From assembly GCA_934130005.1 (NCBI GenBank), contig CAKOXD010000005.1:27401-91400 (forward strand): a stretch of DNA of 64,000 bases. Direction: 5' to 3'. The position numbers were made by a program, and so were the translations under genes. Origin of the DNA: an uncultured Bacilli bacterium. GTDB lineage: Bacteria; Bacillota_I; Bacilli_A; RF39; UBA660. Shown here piece after piece: positions 25,132-33,147 of the stretch. Under the pieces are notes generated by a model, which did no database searches, was not told the origin of the DNA, and saw only the letters and a program-made list of their open reading frames with translations. Each line of letters begins with the position of its first letter. Within the stretch, counting starts at the first letter, position 1.

Positions 25132-26628
25132 TCACAAATTGATTTTTTTTACAAATTTATATTTTTTTATTTCTTTTATAAATATTGACTCATTTTTTTT
25201 AGGTGTTAATATATATACATTATTTTTTGTTCTAGTAAGTGCGACATAAAAAAGTCTTCTTTCTTCACTATATGGATATTTTTCATATTGTTTTGATACA
25301 AATTTAAGCATTTTATTATCTTTTATTTGATTTGGAAAACCTGTTAGTTTATTTTCCATGTTTATTATTATTACATTTTCTTCTTCTAATCCTTTTGATT
25401 TATGTACTGTAAGGTATTTAATTTCTTTTGTTTTATCTTTTAAATATATTAATTTATTATTTTTAATGGTTATTTCTTTACTATGTAATAAATTTATATC
25501 ATTATTATTTCTACCAAGTACAAGTATTTTTGTATCTATTTTTTGTATAAGTTTAAGAAATACTTGATTTATATTATCATAGTATATAATTTTAATAGGA
25601 TTATTTAGTGTTTTATCTGATTTCAATTTTTTCTTTATCTGTTTTTGATTTTTCATTATGAATTTACTTGCTACTTCTATTAATTCTCTACTATTACGAT
25701 ATGTATTTTGTATTTTCATTATTTTAGCATTTCTAAAATATTTTTTAAAATCTAAAAAAAGAGATAAATCACATCCTGTAAAACGATATATTGATTGAAA
25801 GTCATCACCTACTACCATTAAATTGGAATTTGTTTTTTCTATTATGTTTTTTACTAGTAAAAATCTAACATATGAAGTATCTTGATATTCATCTATTATA
25901 ATGTATTTGTATTTCTTATCTATTCCTTTTTCTTTTACCTTATTTGTTGCTTTTATTATCATATCGTCAAAATCTATTTCATTATTATCTAATTTATATT
26001 TTTCATATATTATATATATATTTAATACTATTATTAAAAAGCATTTTATATGATTATATTTTAATATATTTAATTTTGCTTGTTTTTTAAATTTAAGAAA
26101 ACTTTCTAATTTATAATTATTACATTTAAATAAATGAATAAATGTTTCTATTAATTTTTCTAGCATTTCTATATTTTTATTGTTTTCTATAAAGTTTATA
26201 TAGTGTTTTTTATTTTTATATTTTATCTTAAAATATTTTAGCATTATTTGCATATGTTTTTTGTTTTTTAATACATCTATAAATATATATTTATGTATTA
26301 TATTTTTTAATGTATTTGTATCTGTTATTTTATAATTTTCATTTTTTAATATTTGAAGGGCTAATTTATGAAATGTATATACTTCAATATCAATATTAAA
26401 TTCTTTTTTTATTTTTTCTTTTAAATTATTACTTGATTCTCTTGTAAAAGATATACATAGTATCTCTTCTTTTTTTATATATTCAAGTAAATATTTTATT
26501 TTTCCTAATATTGTTAATGTTTTTCCACTTCCTGCTCCAGCTACTACAAGGAGATATTTACTTTTATCTAACACTATTTGTTGTTGTTCATTATCTAAAT
26601 AATAGTTTGATATTTTTATATTCATCAA
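25132..26628 (-). CDS. Short UvrD/Rep-like superfamily 1 DNA helicase
   Basis: A 498-residue helicase with a full set of SF1 motifs: Q-region EQQQIV near 15, Walker A VAGAGSGKT near 31-39, motif II IIDEYQDTSY near 247-256, motif III VVGDDFQSIYRFTG near 270-283, motif V VHKSKGLEEENV near 413-424, and motif VI FYVALTRTKN near 468-477. It lacks the large 1B/2B insertions and the C-terminal tail of PcrA (about 730 residues), so it resembles minimal UvrD-like helicases. No nuclease domain is seen. The start follows AGGTGAT. It is probably co-transcribed with the MraZ-like gene. Confidence 0.88.
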   Translation of the reverse strand: MMNIKISNYYLDNEQQQIVLDKSKYLLVVAGAGSGKTLTILGKIKYLLEYIKKEEILCISFTRESSNNLKEKIKKEFNIDIEVYTFHKLALQILKNENYKITDTNTLKNIIHKYIFIDVLKNKKHMQIMLKYFKIKYKNKKHYINFIENNKNIEMLEKLIETFIHLFKCNNYKLESFLKFKKQAKLNILKYNHIKCFLIIVLNIYIIYEKYKLDNNEIDFDDMIIKATNKVKEKGIDKKYKYIIIDEYQDTSYVRFLLVKNIIEKTNSNLMVVGDDFQSIYRFTGCDLSLFLDFKKYFRNAKIMKIQNTYRNSRELIEVASKFIMKNQKQIKKKLKSDKTLNNPIKIIYYDNINQVFLKLIQKIDTKILVLGRNNNDINLLHSKEITIKNNKLIYLKDKTKEIKYLTVHKSKGLEEENVIIINMENKLTGFPNQIKDNKMLKFVSKQYEKYPYSEERRLFYVALTRTKNNVYILTPKKNESIFIKEIKKYKFVKKINL

Positions 26629-26814
26629 ATCACCTTTATGAATATATATAATATTTATTATTTTGTCTATTTACTATTTTGTGTTTTTTGATATTTTTTG
26701 TTTTCAAAAAATAAAAATTTATAAATATAAATTTTTATTGAACTTTAATGTTGATATGGAAAAAAATCAATTTATATAGTATAATTTTTATAGTTTAAAT
26801 TTTGGAGGATATAC

Positions 26815-28239
26815 ATGAAGATAGGAATAGATATAGACAATGTAATATCAAACTTTAATGATACTCTATTAGATGAATATTTATTGTATGATAAAAAGTT
26901 AAGAAATCAAGGTATTATAAATAAAAATGCTGATTATATAAGAAAAGGAATGTTTGATTGGACTGAAGATGAGGAAATAAATTTTTATAAAAATAATATA
27001 AATAGAATAGCAAGTAATTTAAAAGTTATTGAAGGTGCCAAAGAATATATAGATAAACTTCATAATGATGGTCATTTAATTTATATTATTACTGGAAGAG
27101 ATAATGGAGATTATATAGATCCATATAATATGACAAAAAAGTGGCTTTACGAAAATAATATTTACTATGATAATTTAATTTTTACAAATGCTCATGATAA
27201 ACATGAAAAATCTGTAAAATGTTTAGAATATAACATTGATATTATGATTGATGATTCTTATAAAATCTGTAATGATTGTATTGAAAATGGAATAACAACC
27301 ATTTTAATGGATACACCTTATAACAAATGTTCTAATATAAAAAGAGTAAAAAATTGGAAAAAATTTTATGAATTTGTTTCAAATTATAAAAAAGAAAAAA
27401 TTAATATAATATTAGATACTGATACTTATAATGAATGTGATGATCAATTTGCATTATCATATTTAATAAAGTCGAATGATTTATTTAATATCGAAGCAAT
27501 TACAGTAGCTCCATATTCTCATGTCAATAGAGGTGTAAAAGTAAAAGATGGACAAGAATTAAGTTATAATGAAATTTTAAAAATATGTAACTCATTAAAT
27601 TTTGATACAAATAATAAGGTATTTAAAGGATCAATGGATTACATTCAAAACGGTTATAATGAAAACAATGATGCTGTAAATAAAATTATAGAAATCGCTA
27701 TAAAAAATAACAAAACTTATATATTAGGAATTGGTGCAATTACTAATATTGCTTTAGCAATCAAAAAAGAGCCTAAAATAATAAATAAAATTGAAATTAT
27801 TTGGTTAGGTGGCAATGAACTAGGCTATAAAGATAACCTTGAATATAATTTCAGACAAGATGTTGAAGCTGTAAAAATAGTATTTGAATCAAAAGTGAAA
27901 TTAACCATACTTCCTTGTAAAAATATTGTTTCAAAATTAAGAATTGATATTAATACTTTAAAAAAACATTTAGAAAATAAATCAGAATTATGTAATTATT
28001 TACTTGAAAGATTCTATAACGATGGATATCATGGAATACAAGAATCAAGAGTAATATGGGATATATCAGTAATAGCTTATATGATAAATAATAGTTGGTT
28101 TGAAACAAAAGAAATAAGTTGTCCAAATATAAAAGAAGATACTTCTTATGAAATAATAGATAATAAACATAATATTACTTTTATTACTAAATTAGACAGA
28201 AATAAAATATATGAAGATTTATTTAGAAAGTTGGGATAA
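26815..28239 (+). CDS. HAD 5'-nucleotidase fused to nucleoside hydrolase
   Basis: A 474-residue two-domain protein. Residues 1-190 are a HAD phosphatase of the 5'(3')-deoxyribonucleotidase type: catalytic DIDNV at 6-10, the ITGR motif near 92-95, and the metal pair IDD at 145-147. Residues 197-470 match inosine/uridine nucleoside hydrolases: ILDTDTYNECDDQFAL with the calcium-binding aspartates at 201-210, then GIGAITNIALAIK near 302, and IIWLGGNELGY. Together the halves could turn a nucleotide into nucleoside and then base plus ribose. Both active sites look intact. It leads a three-gene plus-strand operon and starts after TTTGGAGGATATAC. Confidence 0.85.
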   Translation: MKIGIDIDNVISNFNDTLLDEYLLYDKKLRNQGIINKNADYIRKGMFDWTEDEEINFYKNNINRIASNLKVIEGAKEYIDKLHNDGHLIYIITGRDNGDYIDPYNMTKKWLYENNIYYDNLIFTNAHDKHEKSVKCLEYNIDIMIDDSYKICNDCIENGITTILMDTPYNKCSNIKRVKNWKKFYEFVSNYKKEKINIILDTDTYNECDDQFALSYLIKSNDLFNIEAITVAPYSHVNRGVKVKDGQELSYNEILKICNSLNFDTNNKVFKGSMDYIQNGYNENNDAVNKIIEIAIKNNKTYILGIGAITNIALAIKKEPKIINKIEIIWLGGNELGYKDNLEYNFRQDVEAVKIVFESKVKLTILPCKNIVSKLRIDINTLKKHLENKSELCNYLLERFYNDGYHGIQESRVIWDISVIAYMINNSWFETKEISCPNIKEDTSYEIIDNKHNITFITKLDRNKIYEDLFRKLG

Positions 28240-28240
28240 T

Positions 28241-28774
28241 ATGAAATTATATGTAATTAGACATGGAAGAACAAATTGTAATGATCAGGGTAAATATAAT
28301 GGAAAATTAGATGAAGATATTAATGAGACTGGTATAGAACAAGCAAAATTAGTAAGCAAAGAAATTGAAAAACTAAATATTGATCTAATAATATGTTCAC
28401 CGTTATTGAGAACCAAACACACTTGTGATATTATAAATATTAATAATATACCTGTTATCTATGATAAAAGATTAGAAGAAAGAGACTGTGGCAAGTTAAC
28501 AAATGAAAATTTAGGAGATTTTTATTTTACTGATTATTGGAATTATTATTCAGATAAAAAAATTGAAGGATTAGAAACAATTCCTGAATTATTTGAAAGA
28601 ATTGCAGTTTTCTTAGATGAGATTAAGGAAAAATATAAGAATAAGAATATTTTACTTGTAACTCATGGTGGTATTGCAAGAGGTGTATATTTTTATTTTA
28701 ATAGAATTCCTGAAGATGGAGATTTAAAGAATTTTGGTTCAAGTAATTGTGGAATAAAGGAGTATGAATTATGA
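28241..28774 (+). CDS. Histidine phosphatase (phosphoglycerate-mutase fold)
   Basis: A 177-residue phosphatase with the catalytic RHGRTNCND at residues 7-15 and the second histidine in LVTHGGIARG near 137-146. The ICSPLLRTKHT motif near 58-68 and a catalytic-acid ERDCG near 85-89 are also present. The most upstream in-frame ATG (28211) lies inside the previous gene; ATG 28241, two bases after its stop, gives the canonical MKLYVIRHG start. The family removes phosphate from small metabolites such as nucleotides or sugar phosphates. Its last four bases overlap the next gene. Confidence 0.9.
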   Translation: MKLYVIRHGRTNCNDQGKYNGKLDEDINETGIEQAKLVSKEIEKLNIDLIICSPLLRTKHTCDIININNIPVIYDKRLEERDCGKLTNENLGDFYFTDYWNYYSDKKIEGLETIPELFERIAVFLDEIKEKYKNKNILLVTHGGIARGVYFYFNRIPEDGDLKNFGSSNCGIKEYEL

Positions 28775-29379
28775 AGTTAACTAGTGAAGATGCAAGAAAT
28801 TTATTAGAAATAGAAAGAAAAAATGCTAAAGATGATAGATGGATAGACCATTCCATATCTGTTGGAAATAGTGCTGGAAGGATTGCCAAGGCATTAAATG
28901 AAAAAGGAATAAATGTAGATGTAGATAAAGCTATCACTTTAGGTTATTTGCACGATATTGGTAAATATACTGGTGAGTCACGTGGACATGTTATGAGAGG
29001 ATATGAATATCTAAAAAATAAAGGATATGATGATGAATATGCTAATATTTGTCTAACTCATTCATATTTAAATAATGATATAGTATGTACTGCTGGAGGA
29101 GTTCCAAATCCAAACGATAATCCATTTTTGACAAATTTTATAAAAAATCATAAATATATTATAGAAGAAAAATTAATTAATTTATGTGATTTAATGTGTC
29201 CACAAGGAAATAAAATATTTTCAATTGATAAAAGATTGATTGATATAATGATTAGAAGAGGTGCATATTCTAACACTCAATATCATATAAAAGAAACATA
29301 TAAATTAAAAGAATATTTTGATAATTTATTAGGATATGATTTATATTGCCTATTTCCAGAAATAAAAGAAAATTTATAA
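28771..29379 (+). CDS. HD-domain phosphohydrolase
   Basis: A 202-residue metal-dependent HD hydrolase. Ligands are visible as WIDH near 24-27, GYLHDIGKYTG near 58-68 (the HD pair at 61-62), RGHVMRG near 71-77 and ICLTHSY near 92-98. HD enzymes of this size act on nucleotides or other phosphate esters. It overlaps the histidine phosphatase by ATGA, so the two are translationally coupled. With the nucleotidase/nucleoside-hydrolase fusion it makes a nucleotide-breakdown operon. The operon ends at the hairpin at 29387-29430. Confidence 0.88.
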   Translation: MKLTSEDARNLLEIERKNAKDDRWIDHSISVGNSAGRIAKALNEKGINVDVDKAITLGYLHDIGKYTGESRGHVMRGYEYLKNKGYDDEYANICLTHSYLNNDIVCTAGGVPNPNDNPFLTNFIKNHKYIIEEKLINLCDLMCPQGNKIFSIDKRLIDIMIRRGAYSNTQYHIKETYKLKEYFDNLLGYDLYCLFPEIKENL

Positions 29380-29386
29380 AACCTAT

Positions 29387-29430
29387 AAAAGAGGATTGAA
29401 TTATTTTAATAATTTTTTCTTCTTTTTTTA
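29387..29430 (+). terminator. Terminator of the nucleotide-hydrolase operon
   Basis: A long interrupted stem (AAAAG/CTTTT, AGGA/TCTT, AATTATT/AATAATT) is followed by seven T on the plus strand. Confidence 0.6.
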
Positions 29431-29432
29431 TA

Positions 29433-29467
29433 TAAAAAAAACTTACAAACAATTAAGTTCGTAAGTT
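29433..29467 (-). terminator. Terminator of tRNA-His
   Basis: AACTTACGAAC and GTTTGTAAGTT pair around TTAATT on the minus strand and are followed by eight T. Confidence 0.85.
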
Positions 29468-29477
29468 AATTTCGATA

Positions 29478-29554
29478 TGGGGCGCGATGTGGGGATCGAA
29501 CCCACGCATAACGGAACCACAATCCGCCGTGTTAACCACTTCACCAATCACGCC
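29478..29554 (-). tRNA. tRNA-His (GTG)
   Basis: A 77-nt cloverleaf with encoded CCA. It has the extra G(-1) opposite C73 that identifies histidine tRNA. Acceptor GCGTGAT pairs with ATCGCGC, and the anticodon loop TTGTGGT gives GTG. It stands alone with its own promoter and terminator. Confidence 0.96.
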
Positions 29555-29577
29555 ATCTAATATTTGTTACGTACTAT

Positions 29578-29606
29578 ATTTTATCAATATTTTTTATTTT
29601 TGACAA
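29578..29606 (-). promoter_or_regulatory. Promoter of tRNA-His
   Basis: TTGTCA (29606-29601) and TAAAAT (29583-29578) on the minus strand are 17 bp apart. Confidence 0.7.
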
Positions 29607-29630
29607 TACTTTTTATATAATTTAATTAAA

Positions 29631-29661
29631 TTATACTAAATTAGTCATTAACCTATACACT
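29631..29661 (+). promoter_or_regulatory. Possible sigma-E promoter of the cotJ genes
   Basis: TATACACT (29654-29661) matches seven of eight positions of the Bacillus sigma-E -10 pattern CATACAMT. TTATACT (29631-29637) is a partial match to the -35, 16 bp away. Sigma-E control is known for cotJ in Bacillus. Weak evidence in such AT-rich DNA. Confidence 0.35.
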
Positions 29662-29700
29662 ATATACCTAATTCCATAACATATATCAGGGAGGAAAAAT

Positions 29701-30141
29701 ATGTACGAATATGATTATAGAAATAATTTAGATTATTATAATTATTCAAATAATAATTATAATAAACCAATGTTTACTAAAGATGAAAGCCCAGCATCTT
29801 TATATGATCCTTATAATGGTTTTATAAGAGGAAATATGTTTCCAAGTTTATATAATAGTTATAAACTAAACAAACCACTTGATATAACACCACAAAATGA
29901 TAAAGAAGCTTTACTTTTATATTTGAATGCAACATCATTTGCTGCACATGATATTAATCTTTATTTAGATATTTATCCAGATGATAGAGATATGATTGAG
30001 TTATTTAATCAATACAAGATGGAAGCAAATAAATTAATGGAAGAATATCAAAATAAATATGGTCCATTAGTTGTTAATAGTGAAGCTACTAATAAAATTC
30101 CTTGGAGCTGGGATGATAATCCTTGGCCATGGGAAAATTAG
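29701..30141 (+). CDS. cotJB: CotJB-type spore coat protein with CotJA-like N-terminus
   Basis: A 146-residue spore-coat protein. The C-terminal part (about 60-146) is CotJB: LLLYLNATSFAAHDINLYLD near 72-91, PDDRDMIELFNQYK, and the tryptophan-rich end WSWDDNPWPWEN. Residues about 35-58 (SLYDPYNGFIRGNMFPSLY) look like the core of CotJA, a separate small protein in Bacillus. No separate cotJA is seen, so I infer a fusion. Residues 1-30 are Tyr/Asn-rich. The gene follows AGGGAGG and lies 9 bases before cotJC. Confidence 0.85.
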   Translation: MYEYDYRNNLDYYNYSNNNYNKPMFTKDESPASLYDPYNGFIRGNMFPSLYNSYKLNKPLDITPQNDKEALLLYLNATSFAAHDINLYLDIYPDDRDMIELFNQYKMEANKLMEEYQNKYGPLVVNSEATNKIPWSWDDNPWPWEN

Positions 30142-30150
30142 GAGGTATAT

Positions 30151-30708
30151 ATGTTTAAATATGAAAAAAAATTACAGTATCCTGTAAATATTACTAAAAA
30201 AGATTTAAAAATGGCTAAATATTTAAATTCTCAATATGGTGGGCCTGATTCTGAATTAAGTGCAGCTTTACAATATATGAATCAAAGATATTCTATGCCA
30301 GATATGAAAGGAAAGGCATTACTTACAGATATTGCAACTGAAGAATTAGGTCATTTAGAAATGATAGCAACTATGATTTATCAATTAACTAAGGGAGCTA
30401 CTATAGAAGAATTTAAAAAAGCTGGTATGGGTGGAAATTTTGCTATTCATGATGGAACATTTTTCTTAAATGATCCAAATGGTGTTCCTTTTACTACTTC
30501 TTATATTAGTACTACAGGCGACCATATAACAGATTTAGAAAGTGATATGGCTGCAGAACAAAGAGCTAGAGCTACTTATGAACATCTAATGGATTTAACT
30601 AATGATCCAGATGTTTTAGGTCCACTTGATTTCTTAAGACAAAGAGAAATTGTTCATTACCAAAGATTTAAAGAACTTAGAAATTATTATTTAGAAAATC
30701 AAATTTAA
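30151..30708 (+). CDS. cotJC: CotJC, manganese-catalase-like spore coat protein
   Basis: A 185-residue four-helix protein of the manganese catalase family found in spore coats. Metal-binding glutamates and histidines are visible: SELSAALQYMNQR near 29-41, ATEELGHLEMIATM near 61-74, ESDMAAEQRARATYEHL near 130-146 and REIVHYQRF near 168-176. The expected chelating set Glu-Glu-His-Glu-His is present, so it may be catalytically active. It is short compared with free Mn catalases, as usual for CotJC. It follows AGGAGGTATAT in an operon with cotJB and ends at a bidirectional terminator. Confidence 0.95.
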   Translation: MFKYEKKLQYPVNITKKDLKMAKYLNSQYGGPDSELSAALQYMNQRYSMPDMKGKALLTDIATEELGHLEMIATMIYQLTKGATIEEFKKAGMGGNFAIHDGTFFLNDPNGVPFTTSYISTTGDHITDLESDMAAEQRARATYEHLMDLTNDPDVLGPLDFLRQREIVHYQRFKELRNYYLENQI

Positions 30709-30720
30709 TTTGATTTTTTA
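30695..30720. terminator. Bidirectional terminator between cotJC and an XRE gene
   Basis: AAAATCAAATT and AATTTGATTTT form a stem that covers the cotJC stop codon and is followed by T's on the plus strand. Confidence 0.75.
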
Positions 30721-30909
30721 TTTTGTATAAAAAATATTATCTGGTTTCATATTAAATATAGAAGCTATTTTTATTGACATATCATAATACAGTTTTCTTT
30801 TACCAGTTTCAATTAAATAATAATATGCTGGTGTTATATTTAATAATTTTGACATATCATAAATTGTTAAATTATATTCTTTTCTTTTTTCTTTTAATTT
30901 TATATACAT
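30718..30909 (-). CDS. Small XRE-family helix-turn-helix regulator
   Basis: A 63-residue DNA-binding protein that is a single XRE/Cro domain: LKEKRKEYNLTIYDMSKLLNITPAYYYLIETGKRKL with the turn between residues 18 and 40. It has no effector domain. It is read away from a second XRE gene at 30998, and the gap between the two contains a short dyad (30941-30951) that one or both could bind. The start follows TAGGTGATAATATG. The target is unknown. Confidence 0.8.
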   Translation of the reverse strand: MYIKLKEKRKEYNLTIYDMSKLLNITPAYYYLIETGKRKLYYDMSIKIASIFNMKPDNIFYTK

Positions 30910-30940
30910 ATTATCACCTAATTCATTATATCTTATACTG

Positions 30941-30951
30941 GACTATTAGTC
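30941..30951. promoter_or_regulatory. Candidate operator between two XRE genes
   Basis: GACT-ATT-AGTC is a perfect dyad with a 3-base spacer near the middle of the divergent gap. A short partial repeat of TTATA/TATAA surrounds it. Its binding by either regulator is inference. Confidence 0.35.
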
Positions 30952-30997
30952 TATAACAAATAATATATTTTTGTGAGAAAATAAAGGTGGTGATAGT

Positions 30998-31231
30998 ATG
31001 AGCAGTAATAATACAAACATTTATACAATTATAGGTAAAAATATTAAAAAATATCGTAAGAAAAAAGGTTGGACTCAAAGACAACTAGCTGAAAGTTTAT
31101 TATTAAGTGATAGCTTTATTGCTAAACTTGAATCTATAACTCATCAAACAATTTCTATAGATACTTTAGAACAAATTGCTAATAAATTAGATGTACCTAT
31201 AACTAAATTCTTTGATGAAAACGAAAAATAG
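30998..31231 (+). CDS. XRE-family helix-turn-helix regulator
   Basis: A 77-residue protein with one XRE domain: IGKNIKKYRKKKGWTQRQLAESLLLSDSFIAKLE at about 11-45, closing with LDVPITKFFDE. This is the common form of small SinR/Cro-like repressors. It is divergent from another XRE gene. The start follows GGTGGTGATAGT. Its end lies in a bidirectional terminator shared with typA. Confidence 0.85.
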   Translation: MSSNNTNIYTIIGKNIKKYRKKKGWTQRQLAESLLLSDSFIAKLESITHQTISIDTLEQIANKLDVPITKFFDENEK

Positions 31232-31251
31232 GAAGTTAATTCCTATTTTTT
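31224..31251. terminator. Bidirectional terminator between an XRE gene and typA
   Basis: AAAAATAGGAA and TTCCTATTTTT form an 11-bp stem around GTTAA between converging genes. Confidence 0.85.
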
Positions 31252-33057
31252 CTTGCTATCAAATTTTTTTCTTTCATTTGTATTTAATATTCTTTTACGT
31301 AAACGGTAATTAAGTGGAGTTACTTCTACTAATTCATCACTATTTATATAATCTAGACAATATTCAAGACTCATTAATCTTGGTCTTTTAAGTACAACTG
31401 TATGATCTTTTCCTGCACTTCTTGTGTTTGTTAAATTTTTACCTTTTACAACATTTACAGCTAAGTCATTATCATGAGTATGTTCTCCTACAATCATACC
31501 TTCATATACATCTGTACCTGGTTCAATAAACATAATTCCTCTATCTTCAAGTTGACCTAAAGCATATGCTGTTGATTGACCATTTTCCATTGAAACTAAT
31601 ACTCCTAGTTTTCTTTCACCTACATTATTACTTGCCATTTTACGATATTCTTTAAATGTATGATTTAACATTCCATATCCTTTTGTCATAGTCATAAATT
31701 CAGTTGAGAATCCAATTAATCCACGTGATGGTACTACATAACTTAAACGAACTTGATTTTCATGATTTGACATATTTTCCATTATTCCTTCACGATTTCC
31801 AAGTGCTTCTATAACTGATCCTACATATTCTTCTGGAACATCTATTTGTACATCTTCAAACGGTTCACATTTTACACCATCTATTTCTTTTATGATTATT
31901 TCTGGTTTTGATACTTGAAGTTCAAAACCTTCTCTTCTCATATTTTCTATTAAAATCGATAAGTGAAGTTCACCTCTACCTGAAACTATAAATGATTCAT
32001 TATCATTTGGTGCTATTTTAAGTGAAACATCTCTTTCTGTTTCTTTCTTTAATCTTTCTTCTATTTTTCTTGCTGTTACTAGTTTTCCTTCTCTTCCTAC
32101 AAATGGAGATGTATTTACTCCAAATGTCATTTGTAATGTTGGTTCATCTATTCTTAAAGGTGGAAGTGCTTCTTCTTTTCCAACTTCACAAACAGTTTCT
32201 CCTACATTTATATCTGGAAGTCCAGAAATAGCAATTATATCTCCTGCTTCTGCTTCATTTATTTCTATTCTTTTAAGACCTATATATCCAAACATTTTAG
32301 CTATTCTAAATTGCTTTATTGATCCATCTAATCTAACACATGAAACCATTTCATTTACTTTTATTTTTCCTCTTTTTACAACACCAATTCCAATTCTTCC
32401 AACAAAATCATTATAATCTAATAGTGCTGGTTGAAATTGAAGTGGACCTTCTACTTCTACTTTTGGTGCTGGTATATAATTTACAATCATATCTAGTATT
32501 GGATCCATTGTATGTTTTTGTGTTTCTAAATTTGGATCTAAACTTGATGTTCCATTAATTGCTGATGCATATATAACTGGAAATTCTAGTTGATCTAAGT
32601 CTGCTCCTAATTCTATAAATAAATCTATTACTTCATCAACTACTTGAGCTGGTCTTGCTGTTGGTTTATCTATTTTATTTACAACTAGTATAGGTGTTAC
32701 TCCTGCTTCTAACGCTTTTTTTAATACAAATCTTGTTTGTGGCATTGTTCCTTCATATGCATCTACTACTAGTAAAACACCATCAACCATATTCATAATT
32801 CTTTCTACTTCTCCACCAAAGTCGGCATGTCCTGGTGTATCTAGTATATTAATTCTGCATCCGTTATGGTCTACTGCTGTTGTTTTAGCAAGTATTGTTA
32901 TTCCTCTTTCTTTTTCTATTGCATTTGAATCCATTACTCTTTCATCTACTTGTTCATTATCTCTAAATGTACCTGATTGTCTTAGTAATTGATCTACTAA
33001 TGTTGTTTTTCCATGGTCAACATGGGCAATTATAGCTATATTTCTTATATTTTTCAT
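31243..33057 (-). CDS. typA: TypA/BipA ribosome-associated GTPase
   Basis: A 604-residue translational GTPase that helps ribosome assembly and stress adaptation. G1 is AHVDHGKTTL near 12-21, with the switch region ERGITI and G3 DTPGHADFGGEV near 70-81, and G4 NKID near 127-130. The EF-G-like domains follow, then the BipA-specific C-terminus (SAGKDHTVVLKRPRL near 555, EVTPLNYRLRKR). I place the start at 33057 (MKNIRNIAI), after AAGGGAAGTG, not at the longer MLAKGSV form. It has its own promoter, divergent from the nuclease gene. Confidence 0.97.
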   Translation of the reverse strand: MKNIRNIAIIAHVDHGKTTLVDQLLRQSGTFRDNEQVDERVMDSNAIEKERGITILAKTTAVDHNGCRINILDTPGHADFGGEVERIMNMVDGVLLVVDAYEGTMPQTRFVLKKALEAGVTPILVVNKIDKPTARPAQVVDEVIDLFIELGADLDQLEFPVIYASAINGTSSLDPNLETQKHTMDPILDMIVNYIPAPKVEVEGPLQFQPALLDYNDFVGRIGIGVVKRGKIKVNEMVSCVRLDGSIKQFRIAKMFGYIGLKRIEINEAEAGDIIAISGLPDINVGETVCEVGKEEALPPLRIDEPTLQMTFGVNTSPFVGREGKLVTARKIEERLKKETERDVSLKIAPNDNESFIVSGRGELHLSILIENMRREGFELQVSKPEIIIKEIDGVKCEPFEDVQIDVPEEYVGSVIEALGNREGIMENMSNHENQVRLSYVVPSRGLIGFSTEFMTMTKGYGMLNHTFKEYRKMASNNVGERKLGVLVSMENGQSTAYALGQLEDRGIMFIEPGTDVYEGMIVGEHTHDNDLAVNVVKGKNLTNTRSAGKDHTVVLKRPRLMSLEYCLDYINSDELVEVTPLNYRLRKRILNTNERKKFDSKKK

Positions 33058-33083
33058 TTTTACACTTCCCTTTGCCAGCATTT

Positions 33084-33113
33084 AGTATATCATAAAAAAA
33101 GCTTGTATGTAAA
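33084..33113 (-). promoter_or_regulatory. Promoter of typA
   Basis: TTTACA (33113-33108) and TATACT (33089-33084) on the minus strand are 18 bp apart. It interleaves with the promoter of the divergent nuclease gene. Confidence 0.6.
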
Positions 33114-33131
33114 GTTTTTTTATATTATAAT
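33103..33131 (+). promoter_or_regulatory. Promoter of the thermonuclease-like gene
   Basis: TTGTAT (33103-33108) and TATAAT (33126-33131) are 17 bp apart. Its -35 overlaps that of typA on the other strand, so the two genes may compete for polymerase. Confidence 0.65.
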
Positions 33132-33147
33132 TAATTTGAGGTAGTTT

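Noticed and set aside
26629..26814. Promoter of the nucleotide-hydrolase operon
   Set aside because: TATAAT occurs, but no convincing -35 lies at the proper distance in this A/T-only stretch.
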